Positions 35,201-46,704 of a stretch of 64,000 bases of DNA are shown here, piece after piece (position 1 is the stretch's first letter; each line of letters starts with the position of its first letter). This stretch comes from Zea mays (lineage: Eukaryota > Streptophyta > Magnoliopsida > Poales > Poaceae). The position numbers and the translations under genes were made by a program. The stretch covers positions 130,912,990 to 130,976,989 of the forward strand of contig NC_050101.1 in NCBI RefSeq assembly GCF_902167145.1. Direction: 5' to 3'. The notes under the pieces were generated by a model, which was given only the letters and a program-made list of their open reading frames with translations, ran no database searches and had not been told where the DNA came from.

Positions 35201-36039
35201 TCAGCCCAAAAACCACCCGGTGGACTCAACCCTGCTTGGTATGCCACAGTTGCAGCGAAAGTCACAAGCACCAGAGTGAACTTGCGAGCTTCCTCTAGAT
35301 CTTTCTCGTGAGAGCTGTTCTTTTCACTCCTGTGAACACCACACCGGGATAGGATCCAGCGCTCCACAGACCGCGCCACATCTTTCAGCCGTTTTGGAAC
35401 AAATCTTTTCTCGGACACAAATCTTGGAACAACTTTCATGAACACTAGGATGTGGATCATAATATATGTGAAAACAGAGAGCACCAGAACCCAGATGTAG
35501 ATGGAGGACTTCACTGCCCTGCAGCTTCCAGCAGCATAGGCCCCCATCAGGCTGAACAGGTCCAGAACCATGGTGAGTTGCATTGAGCGGAGCCATAGCC
35601 TCTGCCTTGCCACGTTTTTACTCAGAAGCAAGATGATGAGGACAAGAGACGCTGCAAAGGCTGTTGCATTGCAGTAGAAGAATACCTCGTGCCGTGGGAA
35701 GAAGAGAGCCCGGAGGACAGGGTCACCCGCTTCATGTCCAGATTGCCCTTGTGTGTTCTTCGACCAGAACCCTCCAGGTGGGGTCAATCCAGCATTGTAT
35801 GTAACACCAACAGCTAAGATGCCAAGAAGCAGCAGGTACTTCCGCAGTCTCCACAGGAGCTCAATGTCTGCGGTGAAGCTGGAGCTGGATACATGGCTAG
35901 GGGCTAACAAGTACCTGGTGGATGGAGTATCAATGGATTCTTGGCTGGTGCTGCCGGTGACGACGATGGGAAGCTCCACTGTGGTGCCGTCTTCACTGTG
36001 ATTGCTGCCTGCTTCCGGAGTGGCAGCGGTGCTGGCCAT
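32235..36039 (-). CDS. Two-exon gene for a five-PGG-domain membrane protein
   Basis: Exon 1 is 36039-34449 and exon 2 is 34372-32235, joined by a 76-bp phase-1 intron with donor CAG|GTGATC and acceptor CCCTGCAG. The joined frame is 3729 bp and encodes 1242 residues. The start is the first ATG in a good context (CACATGGCC). Five PGG domains (Pfam PGG, four membrane helices each) lie near residues 65-200, 250-385, 667-813, 870-1005 and 1055-1208, each with the signature (L/I)xPPGGxW (for example NPPGGFW) and a conserved AGSCR or similar. Linkers between pairs are hydrophilic, the longest about 390-660. PGG domains usually follow ankyrin repeats in plant membrane proteins such as ACD6. No ankyrin repeat is present here. 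The role is unknown; a plasma or internal membrane location is inferred. No lesion was seen. Confidence 0.85.
34373..34448 (-). other. Intron of the PGG-domain gene
   Basis: The 76-bp intron has GT-AG ends, an AT-rich 5' part and a CT-rich tract (TCTAACTCTGACTCTCAACC) before the acceptor. If retained, translation would stop after seven extra residues, giving a two-PGG protein of 537 residues. Confidence 0.85.
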
Positions 36040-36500
36040 GTGGCTGCTTGCTCTCCAACAATGGTTGCTCACCTCAGCCTCGCAGGTGAAACTGCCCTCT
36101 CCAACTATACATCGGAAGAAAAGAGAGCAAGGGGTTTAGGCTTTAGAGAAGATGTATCTGGAATGAAGAGAAATCCAAGGATGGATCTGGATAAAAATAG
36201 TGGTGTATGAAACTGGCAGCTGCCAAAGAAGGAAGACGAAGACTTGGGTGAGGTCAATGCCCCAAGCGAAGATCGCAAGCTGAACACCCTTTGAAAGGCT
36301 AAAACAATATTTATTTCAAGAAAAGAAAGGCTAAATGACCCCACACAGACACAGACGACAACATCCAAATCAATTATTAGCGCATGGGCATGCGTGTATG
36401 ACATTTCAACGAAGTGTGAATGACTTGTGGGCTTGTGGTGGCTAGGTGGGACCTCGTCAACACTGTTAGTCAACAGTCAACACAGACTGGAGCTGAAGGA
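36040..36500 (-). promoter_or_regulatory. Upstream region of the PGG-domain gene
   Basis: Read on the minus strand, an AAATAAATATTG sequence lies at about 36319-36308, roughly 270 bp upstream of the chosen ATG. It is the best TATA-like candidate. No other clear element was recognised. A purine-rich leader (TCTTTTCTTCC on the minus strand) precedes the ATG. Confidence 0.3.
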
Positions 36501-37945
36501 CAAGGACAGTAAAGTGCATGCAGAGTCTTTTTTTTTTCCTCTCCCACGGAAAACTTTCTTTACGGTGCTTGAGCTTTCTTAACAGCAGATCGCGCCTAGC
36601 TCTCCCAACAAGGTTGAGAGTTGTTGGAAATGGGGATTTTTTTTAATCCTGCGGAAAATCCAAGATTGAGATGTTAGAGATAGTAGCAGGATTTAGGGCA
36701 GATTTTTGTATCTTATTTAAGCCACACGCCTTAAACCGTAGTAGAAATGGATATGTACAAGTTTTGGAGCAAGTTTTTCTATTTCATTTAAGCGACACCA
36801 TAAACCTAATAAGGATTAGATGCATATAGAAGTAGCTAAAAAAACTTTATTATATGTTAAAGTAGATGCTAATCTAGGTGCCAAAGAAAGATAAGAAAAT
36901 CAATCGCAACATAAGACATACTCTATCATGGAATGTATTGAATGAATCATGAGCAATCAGCATGATAGATGAGGGTATCTCATTCTCAGGCCGGAGAACA
37001 CACCCAGTAGACCCCACCTCGATGCCCACGTTGTGTGAAACTAAGCTATCAGGTGATGCTCGTGGCATTTTTAGAAGCCCTATGCAAGCTGTGTCCACCA
37101 ATAATGGGTAAGCTGTAATAACCTTCTTTAATCACGACTTGGTTGGCATCCCAGATTGTTAATCACTTGACAGTGGAGCTATCTCGAGCATCGTAAAGAA
37201 TAGCAACCCCAGTCAGTACTCAGTAGTTAGGGTTTAGGGTTAATCACTTGACAGTTGGCATCCCAGAATTTTTAATACCTGAAGGAGGCAACGGTTTAGG
37301 GTAGGTGGGAAGCGCCGAAACGAAACCTGTGCACAGCAACAGCCATCAGTTCACACCACCTCGCAATGCACCGAGCTGCTGTCTGTTCGCACACTTGTGT
37401 CTCTGTGTGTCGAGCATCATACACAGGACGCAGGGGCCGACGACGGGTCATAGACATCTGAATTATATGATATTTTAAATATTTTCAAATGAATTCCTTA
37501 GTTATGTGGTTGAGCATATTACGAAAAACAAGAAAATGAATTCCTTAGTTAGTTTATTAGAGCCTCCGATAGGGGGCTGGTGCCTGGCAGTGGCATCCTG
37601 ACGGCTACCTGGCGTCACGGTAAGACACGATAGAATTTCTAAACATTACATCTAGATTTAGACATCCCTAATCGATCCGATTTCCAATGAATAGAGACAT
37701 ATATAGCAGCGTTTTCCAACGAATAGCATACACAAAACACACACATTTTCAGAGACCAATATAGGCATTGAACATCGCCAAACCCTTCCGTATGGGCATG
37801 TGTGCGACTAGATCCACTTAAAAATTAAAAAAATCTTTAATTATTTCCTAAAATGTCAGTCTATAAAAATCGCTTGCCAAAGCTTCAACATATGGACCGT
37901 ATTGATGTCCCATCAGCTTTTATTCTGAATCTCGTAGGGCATAAT
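36501..37945. other. Intergenic DNA without a recognised gene
   Basis: This is AT-rich sequence with no convincing ORF. A short segment, TTGGCATCCCAGA with TTAATCACTTGACAGT, is duplicated in rearranged order at 37140-37175 and 37232-37275, next to GTTAGGGTTTAGGGTTAA (two plant telomere-type units). Nothing else was recognised. Confidence 0.6.
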
Positions 37946-38259
37946 GTGCTTGTTTGGTTCAGCTTTTTTCTGACCAGCTTTTTTGAAAATCTGGCTGTGA
38001 GGAGAATCTGGCTGAGGGGAGAATCTGAGTATCATTACGATTACATGTGGAGGAAGATAAAGTTGTTCATAGGGCTCAGGATCTAGAAAGTGACGGATTC
38101 CTACTATTACAACGACTCAACCGATTATGTGTTTATGTTGATTTTGAATGGTTTTTGCCCCAACGAATTTTATAGAAGCTGGCTGAAAAGCTGAGCGTTT
38201 GGCAGTCTGCAGCAGCTTTTGGTGGCCAGAAGCTGCAAGAAGCCGAAACAAACAGGACC
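37946..38259. mobile_element. MITE-like element with 20-bp inverted ends
   Basis: Imperfect terminal inverted repeats, GTGCTTGTTTGGTTCAGCTT at the left and the complement of AAGCCGAAACAAACAGGACC at the right, are flanked by AAT on each side (37943-37945 and 38260-38262). The 314-bp interior is non-coding and partly self-complementary (AGCTTTTT and AAAAGCT pairs). A three-base duplication suits a Tourist/PIF-like element. The superfamily assignment is tentative. Confidence 0.55.
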
Positions 38260-39090
38260 AATGTAGGTTCAAACAAAAGGAAACCAAGATCAAAATATTC
38301 TTTTTACCAGCAATGTAAAAGAGCAAAAGAGCGGGGCATAACAGAACAAGCATCTTCAGTGTCGCATCTTTTGCAATTAATCTTGTCATTTTGTAACTGC
38401 ATATACATAACCTTCAGTCACGCTACTAAAAGGTAAAGTCAACTAATGCATTGCAACTTATGTTTATTTTGGATAATGACCCACTTAAATATGGCATGAT
38501 TCCATATAAGCCATCATTTTGTAACTGGTTGCAATATATGCATAATTGTACAATTAGCCTTTAGATCATGCTACCTACTTCTTGAAGGTAACTGATGAAT
38601 ACAATATTTTTCATGACGAATAATTTCTAACTGATGTCGATATTTATACCTTTGGTTTATTTGCGTAAAAAATATTAATGTTTCATTACACATGTACCCT
38701 CATATATAACATCTTTTTATATAAGTTTATATAGCTATACAGAAACGAGGCGCGCGCTATACACCAGTTTTATATACTATGTGTTCTTTTTTATTTACAT
38801 TATCTTTATTTAATATATATATATATATATATATTGTTATTCATGTATTAGGTTCCTATTTTTATATGTAAAATATTTGGCAAAAGAATAAAGATATTAG
38901 TTTACAATGACGTTTTTTTATATGAAATCTATCTTTACATTATGTTGTCATATGTAACTTTTGAATTATATTCTTTTCGGTGTGTGCTTTTGTTACAAGT
39001 CTGTCTAGGCTTTAGCCAATCCTGCTTCCATCACTAACAATACATATTATTAGAGGAGCCTCATCAGGAGCGTGATATGTTCATGACATG
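38260..39090. other. AT-rich intergenic DNA
   Basis: No gene is seen. An (AT)n run lies at about 38813-38834. The stretch ends at the CACTA insertion site. Confidence 0.6.
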
Positions 39091-39543
39091 CACTACAGTA
39101 AAACGATTCACATCCGACGACCACTTAATCTCCGACGGCTTCCTACGCCAATCCTGCTTCCCTTGAGTTTCGTGCCATTTTCGAAAGGAACAGGGAAAAC
39201 CGTGGTACTAAGTCGTTCCACAACTACAACGGCGATGGACATGTGCGCTTGGCTAAGCGAATGGTATGTCATAGTATGTTGTAACTTTGAATTATATAGA
39301 AATGTGTTATTCTAACTTGTTTGTACAGGAAGTCAAATCCGGTCGTACGCCCTGTGGAGGTGTATATGCAAGGGCATAGGGGTTTTGATCCTCAGAATCC
39401 TGATGTTTTATGCACTCAGACAGCCACCGACTGTCTAGTGAGTTTTTGGTACTCTATTATGTGTTTGTGCATCAACTTGATGATGCACTTATATTTGGTA
39501 TGTTTGTCTCCAGGCTTCGTATGGGCAGGAGATGGTTTAGCGC

Positions 39544-40170
39544 TGTGGGGGATAGATATCCCCTGGGTCCACTAAAGAAGTAAAAGGCCTCACGAAAGGC
39601 CCAAGGGCCCAATAATTCGTAAGGTCATTCTTTCGTGGGCCTAGGGAAAGACAACCAACAAAGAAAAGAAGACGTGAGACTGATTAGTGCAAACCCAGAC
39701 GGCCCACAACGTCGAACGAATGAATCGCAACAGAGACCCGACTTTCCCGCGCTGAAGCCCCCATGCAACGGAGCTATGCGAGGATAAGTCGGCGAGGATT
39801 GCGTAGGGATAAACTCAAGAGGTTCACTATCTTTTAGCTACTTGTTGTTATCATATCACATGTACTGCCCCACGGTCGAGTATATAAGGCCTAGGGGGCA
39901 CCCCTTCAGAACGATCGACCCTGTTCTACTTAGCCACCCACATAAACTCTCTGCGCCCTCTATCCAGAGAACCCTCTTGTAACCACGCTCATATACTCAC
40001 CAGGACGTAGGGTGTTACGCACTTCTAAGCGGCCCGAACCTGCAAATCTTGTCCATTGTCCCTCGTGCGACCGGCACGAACCATTTTGCTACAGTCGTTG
40101 ACACCGTCCTACTCCTAAAAACACCTTGAGGGGCAACCCCGGGTGTGCGGTCGGACCCAAAACACCGACA
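39544..40170 (+). repeat. 5' LTR of the Tat element
   Basis: It starts TGTGGGGGATAG and ends AACACCGACA. A TATA box, TATATAAGG, lies at 39881-39889. It differs from the 3' LTR at three positions, at about 39964 (C/T), 40005 (C/T) and 40074 (G/A). Confidence 0.95.
39881..39889 (+). promoter_or_regulatory. TATA box of the Tat LTR
   Basis: TATATAAGG is preceded by GGTCGAG, with the identical site in the 3' LTR at 53126-53134. Transcription probably starts about 30 bp downstream. Confidence 0.7.
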
Positions 40171-40172
40171 GC

Positions 40173-40190
40173 TGGCGCGCCAGGTAGGGG
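40173..40190 (+). other. Primer binding site of the Tat element
   Basis: TGGCGCGCCAGGTAGGGG starts two bases after the LTR. Position and form (TGG start) fit a PBS. The tRNA was not determined. Confidence 0.7.
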
Positions 40191-40216
40191 GTGTGTCGAC
40201 GATCCAAGCTAGCTCA

Positions 40217-42235
40217 ATGGCCGTCACCTTCCACAGCAAGATCGTCGTGCGTCCCAGATCTGTATTCTGCTTCGGGACAATCTCATCCGTAGCGGACGAA
40301 GAGGGAATTCTACACCGCCTCGCAGATCTGCCGGAACAGAAGTCTCCTCCAACAAACTCCGAAAATGCTGGAAAGACGCTACCTCCGGCTCTTCGGAAAA
40401 AGATCGTCTCCGGGGAGGCTGGAGCTAGAAGCTCGCTGACCCGGAAGACTCCGCTGTCTACTTCCCCGACGAAAGAATGGACACGGGTCGTGAGAAAGAA
40501 GGAGACCAGGGAGAGGCAGGTTGTTCTTCCCGTTCCTCCGGCCTCAAAGGAGAACGGAAAGAAAGTCGCCGCGACAGCAGTACCGTTCTACCCCGACGTC
40601 CTCTTCATCGGGAGAGCAGAGTCGCCCGCCGTCTCTGACGATGAACCGACCGCACCTGGAGAAGAACCGCCTCAGCGAGAGTCCCGCCGACGAAGGAACC
40701 GACGCATGAACGTTCGACGACATCACGCAGCTGGAGAACGGGATCCGGAGCAGCCTGTCTCGCGAGACGAGGTCTCAGAGATAGGAGAAACTCCGGAAGA
40801 ACGCGTCTTCAGGGAACGAAGGAACTCCCGACGACGTGATCGCCGTCGGACTCAGGAGCAAGCCGAGCAAGATGCAAGGCAACGACGCGAGAATCCGCTC
40901 TTCGGGCGCAACTTGAACCCCGACTTCGCCCGAGCTATGAACACGCCGAGCGAAGTCGGAGGCGTTCTAGCTCGGATAGCTGACAGACTTCCTCGGACTC
41001 CCGACGCCGAGGGATACCGACGCCTGTTCACTCAGGCAGCCAACCATCTTCTACCGCTCGCTCACCCGCCGAACGATTTGCGACACGCCATCAACAGTCG
41101 CCGAGACGCGCGAAGCTCTATCAATGCTTCACGCGAACGGCGGCACGAGAACGAAATTCGCCGTCGGGAGGAGTATGACCGAGATCATGGCTTCCCGACT
41201 CAAAGCCAGGCCACCCGAACTGAGTCGGCGACAGCTTCAACTGGTGGTACCACCCGGGGACGGTCGAGGAACCACCACCGCCACTCCCCTCCCCGGGACA
41301 GACGTCATCCCCGACGACAGGAGGACACGTGCGGAGTATCCGCCCTTACTCCGCGCCTTAGGGCCATCCAATGGCCTCCCAACTTCAAGGTATCCAATGT
41401 CGACAAATATGAACCTAAGCAGGATCCAGGGGGTTGGTTAGCCGTCTACACCACCGCTGCTCGGGCTGCCGGGGCATCCGAAGACGTCATGACTGCGTAT
41501 CTGCCCATCGTCCTCGGGCAAGACGCGCTGCAGTGGCTACGACATCTACCCCGACACTGCATCGACGACTGGGGAGACTTCAGTCGACGTTTCACCGCCA
41601 ACTTCCAGTCTCTCTCCGACAAGCCAGCGCAACCATGGGACCTCAAATCCATCAAGCGCCGGGGGGATGAGACTCTCCGGTCATACCTTAAAAGGTTCCA
41701 GACCATGAGAAACCGCATCCCCGAGGTCACGGAGGCGGCCGTGATCGAGGACTTCTACAGAGGATCTAACGACTCAGCTTTCGTCCGAGCCATACTACAA
41801 AAGGCGCCGACTACCTCCGAGGAGCTGTTCCGGGAAGCCGACCTCTATATCACCGCCGACGAGCGGGCCCAGGATCTCATCGGAGGAGCAAAGCCCGCAC
41901 CGGCAGCACCACGACGCGACGCGAACCAGCCACCCGACAAACGCTGGGAGAAGAGGCCTCGTGAAGAGGTACACGCCGCCGGACCACCCGCCTCTCACGC
42001 CCGAGGAGGACCTCGTGGAGGCGAGCGTACACTGGACGACATCCTCGACGCCCAGTGCCCGTACCACAAGGACATGCGCCATACTCTACGTAACTGTCGG
42101 GACTTCAAGCACTCCGTCGGACATGGTCGACCCTTCCAACCCCTACCGCCTCCTCCGCCGAGGGGAGGACCAGGTGAACCACAACAGCCCCATCAGCCGG
42201 AGGAGGGGGGGAGGAGGAGCTTTCCCGCGCGTTGA
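40217..42235 (+). CDS. Tat gag polyprotein, intact
   Basis: ATG at 40217 (CTCAATGGCC) opens a 672-residue frame ending at TGA 42233-42235. The first half is charged and disordered, rich in Arg, Glu and Pro. The retrotransposon gag core lies at about residues 405-515 (WLAVYTTAARAAG, DALQWLRHLP, WGDFSRRFTANF, LRSYLKRFQTMRNRI). A short Cys/His cluster, CPYHKDMRHTLRNC, at about residue 613 resembles the variant zinc knuckle of the lineage. It forms the particle and binds RNA. It is open upstream to 40145 but that part overlaps the LTR and PBS, so the ATG after the PBS is chosen. Pol overlaps its end in another frame, so a shift or separate initiation is needed. Confidence 0.85.
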   Translation: MAVTFHSKIVVRPRSVFCFGTISSVADEEGILHRLADLPEQKSPPTNSENAGKTLPPALRKKIVSGEAGARSSLTRKTPLSTSPTKEWTRVVRKKETRERQVVLPVPPASKENGKKVAATAVPFYPDVLFIGRAESPAVSDDEPTAPGEEPPQRESRRRRNRRMNVRRHHAAGERDPEQPVSRDEVSEIGETPEERVFRERRNSRRRDRRRTQEQAEQDARQRRENPLFGRNLNPDFARAMNTPSEVGGVLARIADRLPRTPDAEGYRRLFTQAANHLLPLAHPPNDLRHAINSRRDARSSINASRERRHENEIRRREEYDRDHGFPTQSQATRTESATASTGGTTRGRSRNHHRHSPPRDRRHPRRQEDTCGVSALTPRLRAIQWPPNFKVSNVDKYEPKQDPGGWLAVYTTAARAAGASEDVMTAYLPIVLGQDALQWLRHLPRHCIDDWGDFSRRFTANFQSLSDKPAQPWDLKSIKRRGDETLRSYLKRFQTMRNRIPEVTEAAVIEDFYRGSNDSAFVRAILQKAPTTSEELFREADLYITADERAQDLIGGAKPAPAAPRRDANQPPDKRWEKRPREEVHAAGPPASHARGGPRGGERTLDDILDAQCPYHKDMRHTLRNCRDFKHSVGHGRPFQPLPPPPPRGGPGEPQQPHQPEEGGRRSFPAR

Positions 42236-45200
42236 CAGGGAGGTCAACGTCATCTTCGGCGGACATGGGTCGCAGGAGAACAAAAGACAACAAAAGCTCA
42301 ACGACCGCCAGATACTGGTGGCGACCACCGGCCCTCCCGCCCCGTACCGGTGGTCGGAGCACCCAATCACTTTCACTCGGGAGGATCAATGGCTCAACTT
42401 TGACCATCCAGGCAAATACCCGCTCCTCGTCGATCCGGTGATCCGAGAGAGCCGGGTAAAGAAGGTGCTAGTGGACGGGGGGAGCAGCATCAACGTCACC
42501 TTCCCCCGTACGCTCCAAGGCTTGGGAGTTCACCTCAAAGAGCTCCACGAGTCAGACACTCCTTTCTTCGGCATCGTGCCGATGGAAGGGGAATACCCGC
42601 TGGGCCACATCTACATGCCGGTCACCTTCGGGACTCCGGATAACTACAGAACCGAGTTCCTGAGGTTCGAGGTGGCGAACTTCGACTGCGGTTACAACGC
42701 CATCATCGGAAGGCCGGGGCTAGCCAAATTCATGGCCATCCCGCACTATACCTACATGATACTGAAGATGCCAGGACCGCAAGGAATCATAACTGTGCGC
42801 GCCGACTTCCAAGGCGCCGCAGAATGTTTCCGAGTGGCCATCCAAGCAGCCCTCACCACCAAACCGTCAACGGTTCCTTCTACACCGACGAACTCTAAGC
42901 CTGAGGAAGACCTCGCCGTGCCGGCAAACGAAGCTCAGGCCGCGACCTCTATGCGGCCGACTGAAGAAACCAAGCGGATCAACCTGGGGTTTGCCGATGA
43001 GCGCAAGGCGGCCATCATCAGCTCCAGTTTGAATGACAAATAGGAAAGCGCGCTCGTCCAGTTCCTGCAAGATAACCGAGACGTATTCGCATGGCAACCT
43101 GCGGATATGCCGGGAGTCCCGAGGGAGTTGGCCGAGCACAAATTGAAAGTCTATCCTCAGGCGAGGCCGATCCGGCAAAAGCTGCGTCGTTTCACGCCCG
43201 ACAAGAGAGAGGCCATTTGTGCCGAGTTAGCTCGCTTGGTCGCGGTCGGATTTATTAGAGAAGTATTACACCCCGAGTGGTTAGCCAACCCTGTTCTTGT
43301 ACTCAAAAAGAATAAAGTGGATTGGCGCATGTGCGTCGACTATACTGATCTCAACAAACACTGTCCGAAGGATCCCTTCGGGCTCCCGAGGATAGATCAG
43401 GTGGTGGATTCCACCGCTGGATGTTCTGTGCTGTCTTTCTTAGATTGCTATTCCGGGTATCATCAGATTAGTTTGGCAAAAGAAGACGAGGAAAAAAACG
43501 GCGTTCATCACCCCGTTTGGTGCTTTCTGTTATACCTCCATGCCGTTCGGCCTCAAAAACGCTGGAGCGACTTATCAGAGAGCCATTCAAACATGCTTAG
43601 CCGATCACTGGGGCAAGCGTGTGGAGGCTTACGTAGACGACGTGGTGATTAAAACGGAGAATCCGGAAAACTTCATAGAAGACTTACAGCTGGTTTTCAA
43701 CAGCCTGAGAAGATATAGATGGAAGCTCAATCCTGAGAAATGTGTCTTCGGGGTACCAGCAGGAAAGTTACTCGGATTTATTGTCAGCCACCGGGGAATT
43801 GAAGCTAATCCAGATAAGATTGAAGCTATCATGAAGATGGAAGCCCCTCGGTCGCAAAAGAAGGTTCAGCGACTCACTGGATGTATGGCAGCCCTGAGCA
43901 GATTCATATCCAGGCTGGGAGAAAAAGGTCTGCCATTTTACAAACTGCTCAAGAAGGTGGATAAGTTTCAATGGACGTCAGAAGCACAAGAAGCTCTAGA
44001 TGCACTGAAGAAATTCCTGACAACACCACCAGTACTAAAGCCGCCCCGGCGAGCTACGCCGATTCAACCAGCTGAAGATTTGCTGCTATATATCTCTTGC
44101 ACGACTCACGTGGTAAGCACTGCGTTGGTAGTCGAGCGAGTGGAAGAAGGGCATGCCTATCCGGTACAACATCCTGTCTACTTCATCAGTGAGGTTCTAG
44201 GTCCATCGAAGAAAAAGTATCCTCAAGTTCAGAAGCTATTATATGCAGTACTTCTAACTGCCCGCAAGCTGCGCCACTACTTTGACGACCACAAAGTCAT
44301 AGTAGTCACTGGTTTTCCAATAGGGGATATTCTTCACAACAAGGAAGCCATTGGCCGAATAGCCAAGTGGGCTTGCGAGTTGGGATCCCATGATATCGAA
44401 TTCCGACCTCGCACTGCCATCAAAACTCAAGCACTGGTCGATTTCATATCAGAGTGGACAGAACAGCAAGTTCCAGACAATCCAGAAACGGCAGAAGTAT
44501 GGCGAATGTATTTTGATGGCTCGCTGAAGCTGCAGGGAGCAGGAGCAGGGATTCTCTTCACTGCACCTGGAGGCGAGCACCTCAAGTATGCTCTCCAGTT
44601 GCTATTCCCGACCTCTAACAATGCAGCCGAGTATGAAGCTTTGATACACGGATTAAACATCGCCATATCACTGGGTGTCAAGAGACTGATGGTGTATGGA
44701 GATTCTCTGGTAGTCATCAGTCAGATAAACAAGGAATGGGATTGTTCAAGTGATTCAATGGGAAGATACTGCGCCGCCGTCCGAAAGCTAGAAGATAAAT
44801 TCGAAGGTCTGGAGTTTCATCATATAGAAAGAGATCGGAACACGGCGGCCGATGTACTGTCCAAGCTCGGATCCGGTCGGACTCAGGTCCCGCCCGGGGT
44901 CTTCGTGCAAGAAATTCTCCAGCCGAGCGTCTCGACGGATCAAATAGAAGAATGCAACATCATAGATCAACCCGAGTCAGACTCTGATGACTGGAGGCAA
45001 CCGATTATTAAGTATATAAAGAATGAAGAAGAACCAGATGACAAGAACTCGGCAGAGCGCATTGCCAGACAATCAGCTCACTATACACTCATCGGGAAGG
45101 TATTATACAGGAGGGGCGCGTCAGGCGTCCTCATGAAGTGCGTTCTCCCGTCCACCGGGCAGCAACTTCTGGAGGAAGTCCATGCAGGGCAGTGTGGAGT

Positions 45201-46230
45201 ACATGCAGCATCCAGAACATTAGTCGGGAAGGTTTTCAGGTCAGGATTCTATTGGCCGACGGCGAAGAACGATGCAGCCGAGTTAGTTCAGAGATGCGAA
45301 GCTTGCCAATACCTGTCAAAGCAACAGCACATGCCAGCACAGCAGCTACAAACCATACCAGTAACTTGGCCTTTCGCATGCTGGGGATTGGATATGATTG
45401 GACCTTTCAAGAAAGCTCAAGGAGGATACACCCATGTATTGGTGGCAATTGACAAATTCACTAAATGGATAGAGTTCCAGCCCATTGCCTCTTTAACCTC
45501 TGCTAAAGCCGTGGAATTCATACAAAGCATAATATTCAGATTTGGGATACCAAACAGTATCATCACTGACTTGGGATCCAACTTCACCAGTTCAGAATTC
45601 TTTGACTTCTGCGAGCAAAAAAGCATTCAGATCAAGTATGCATCTGTAGCCCATCCGAGAGCCAACGGGCAGGTTGAGCGAGCCAACGGAATGATATTGG
45701 AGGCACTTAGAAAAAGGGTCTTTGATAAAAACGAAAAATTCGCAGGAAAATGGATAAGAGAATTGCCTTATGTTGTTTGGAGCTTGAGAACCCAACCTAG
45801 CCGGGCCCTGCATGGAAACACTCCTTTCTTCATGGTCTATGGGTCGGAGGCAGTGCTACCTGCTGATCTCAAGTTTGGGGCGCCAAGATTGATCTTCGAA
45901 AGCATAGCAGAAGCCGAAGCCACTAGGCTGGAGGATATTGACGTACTTGAGGAAGAACGACTGAATGCAGTGATTCAATCAGCACGATACCAGCAGACTC
46001 TAAGGCGCTACCATGACAAAGCTGTGCGGCAACGTTTCTTTTCGATGGGAGACCTCGTCCTCCGCCGAATTCTAACGGGGGAGGGACGGCACAAGTTATC
46101 ACCCTTATGGGAAGGACCTTTCATAGTAGCAGAGGTCACTCGTCCCGGATCATATCGCCTCACCCAGATGGATGGCACAGAAGTTGGGAACTCCTGGAAC
46201 ATAGAGCACCTCCGAAAGTTTTACCCCTAG
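41961..46230 (+). pseudogene. Tat pol: protease, RT, dual RNase H, integrase; two lesions
   Basis: The pol frame runs from before the gag stop to 46230. An aspartic protease core is seen near 42465 (VLVDGGSSINV, with Gly where Ser is usual) and IIGRPGLAKF. RT follows with MCVDYTDLNKHCP and the YVDD active site at 43630-43641, then RNase H (LLLYISCTTHVVSTAL). The archaeal-type RNase H is complete in D-E-D-D residues (MYFDGS, AEYEALIHG, YGDSLVVI, RNTAADVLSK). Integrase keeps HHCC (HAGQCGVHAA, CEACQ) and D-D-E (GLDMIGPF, ITDLGSNF, NGQVERANG). Lesions are TAG at 43041-43043 between protease and RT, and one extra A in the A-run at 43492-43498 that shifts the frame inside RT. Everything after the shift is open to the TAG at 46228-46230. 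Confidence 0.92.
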
Positions 46231-46704
46231 CTGTATTTCAAAACAGCCGGGGCGACCATGTATTCTGTATAATGGAAATACGTCATCAATAAAGAGAGAT
46301 TTCAAAGATACTTGGCTCATTTATGATTGACTTGCATTCTTACTTAACTCGGGGTGACCACTATGCCCTACAAACGGAGCAATCGACTTAAGTCGGCAAC
46401 GACTTAAGGCGGTGCAACATGCTCACGCTTACTTTACCTAGGGTGACCACTATACCCTACTAACGGAGTTATCGGCTAAAAGTCATTGACGGCTTAAGCC
46501 AGTATAGCATACTCGCGCTTATGCAATTCAAGGGATGATTTCCATATCCCACAAACAAACTTCATAATCATCGTGCAGCGTTACCACAAATTCGCAACTC
46601 CGATACAATAAGAAAGTGATGATGTCATTCGAATGACAAGCCGATAACCTCTAACAAGTACTTGATCATGCTAACTGCGCGCTCAGAGCACGCGAACTGT
46701 TTCT
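46231..46704 (+). other. Non-coding spacer after Tat pol
   Basis: It contains an AATAAAGAGAG at about 46289 and two related 75-bp segments with GGGTGACCACTATACCCTAC (about 46352 and 46440). No ORF on either strand is supported. It separates the plus-strand pol from the 3' end of the antisense gene. Confidence 0.6.

Noticed and set aside
36040..36072. Start of the PGG gene at 36072
   Set aside because: That codon is GTG. The first in-frame ATG, with good context, is at 36039.
37215..37235. Interstitial telomere
   Set aside because: Only two TTTAGGG-type units are present, which is common by chance.
40145..40216. Upstream start of Tat gag at 40145
   Set aside because: It needs a GTG codon inside the LTR and would run through the primer binding site. 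The ATG at 40217 follows the PBS in good context.
42965..43043. The TAG between protease and RT as a programmed readthrough signal
   Set aside because: No downstream readthrough context or pseudoknot was recognised, and a single copy cannot distinguish this from mutation. Listed as a question under findings.
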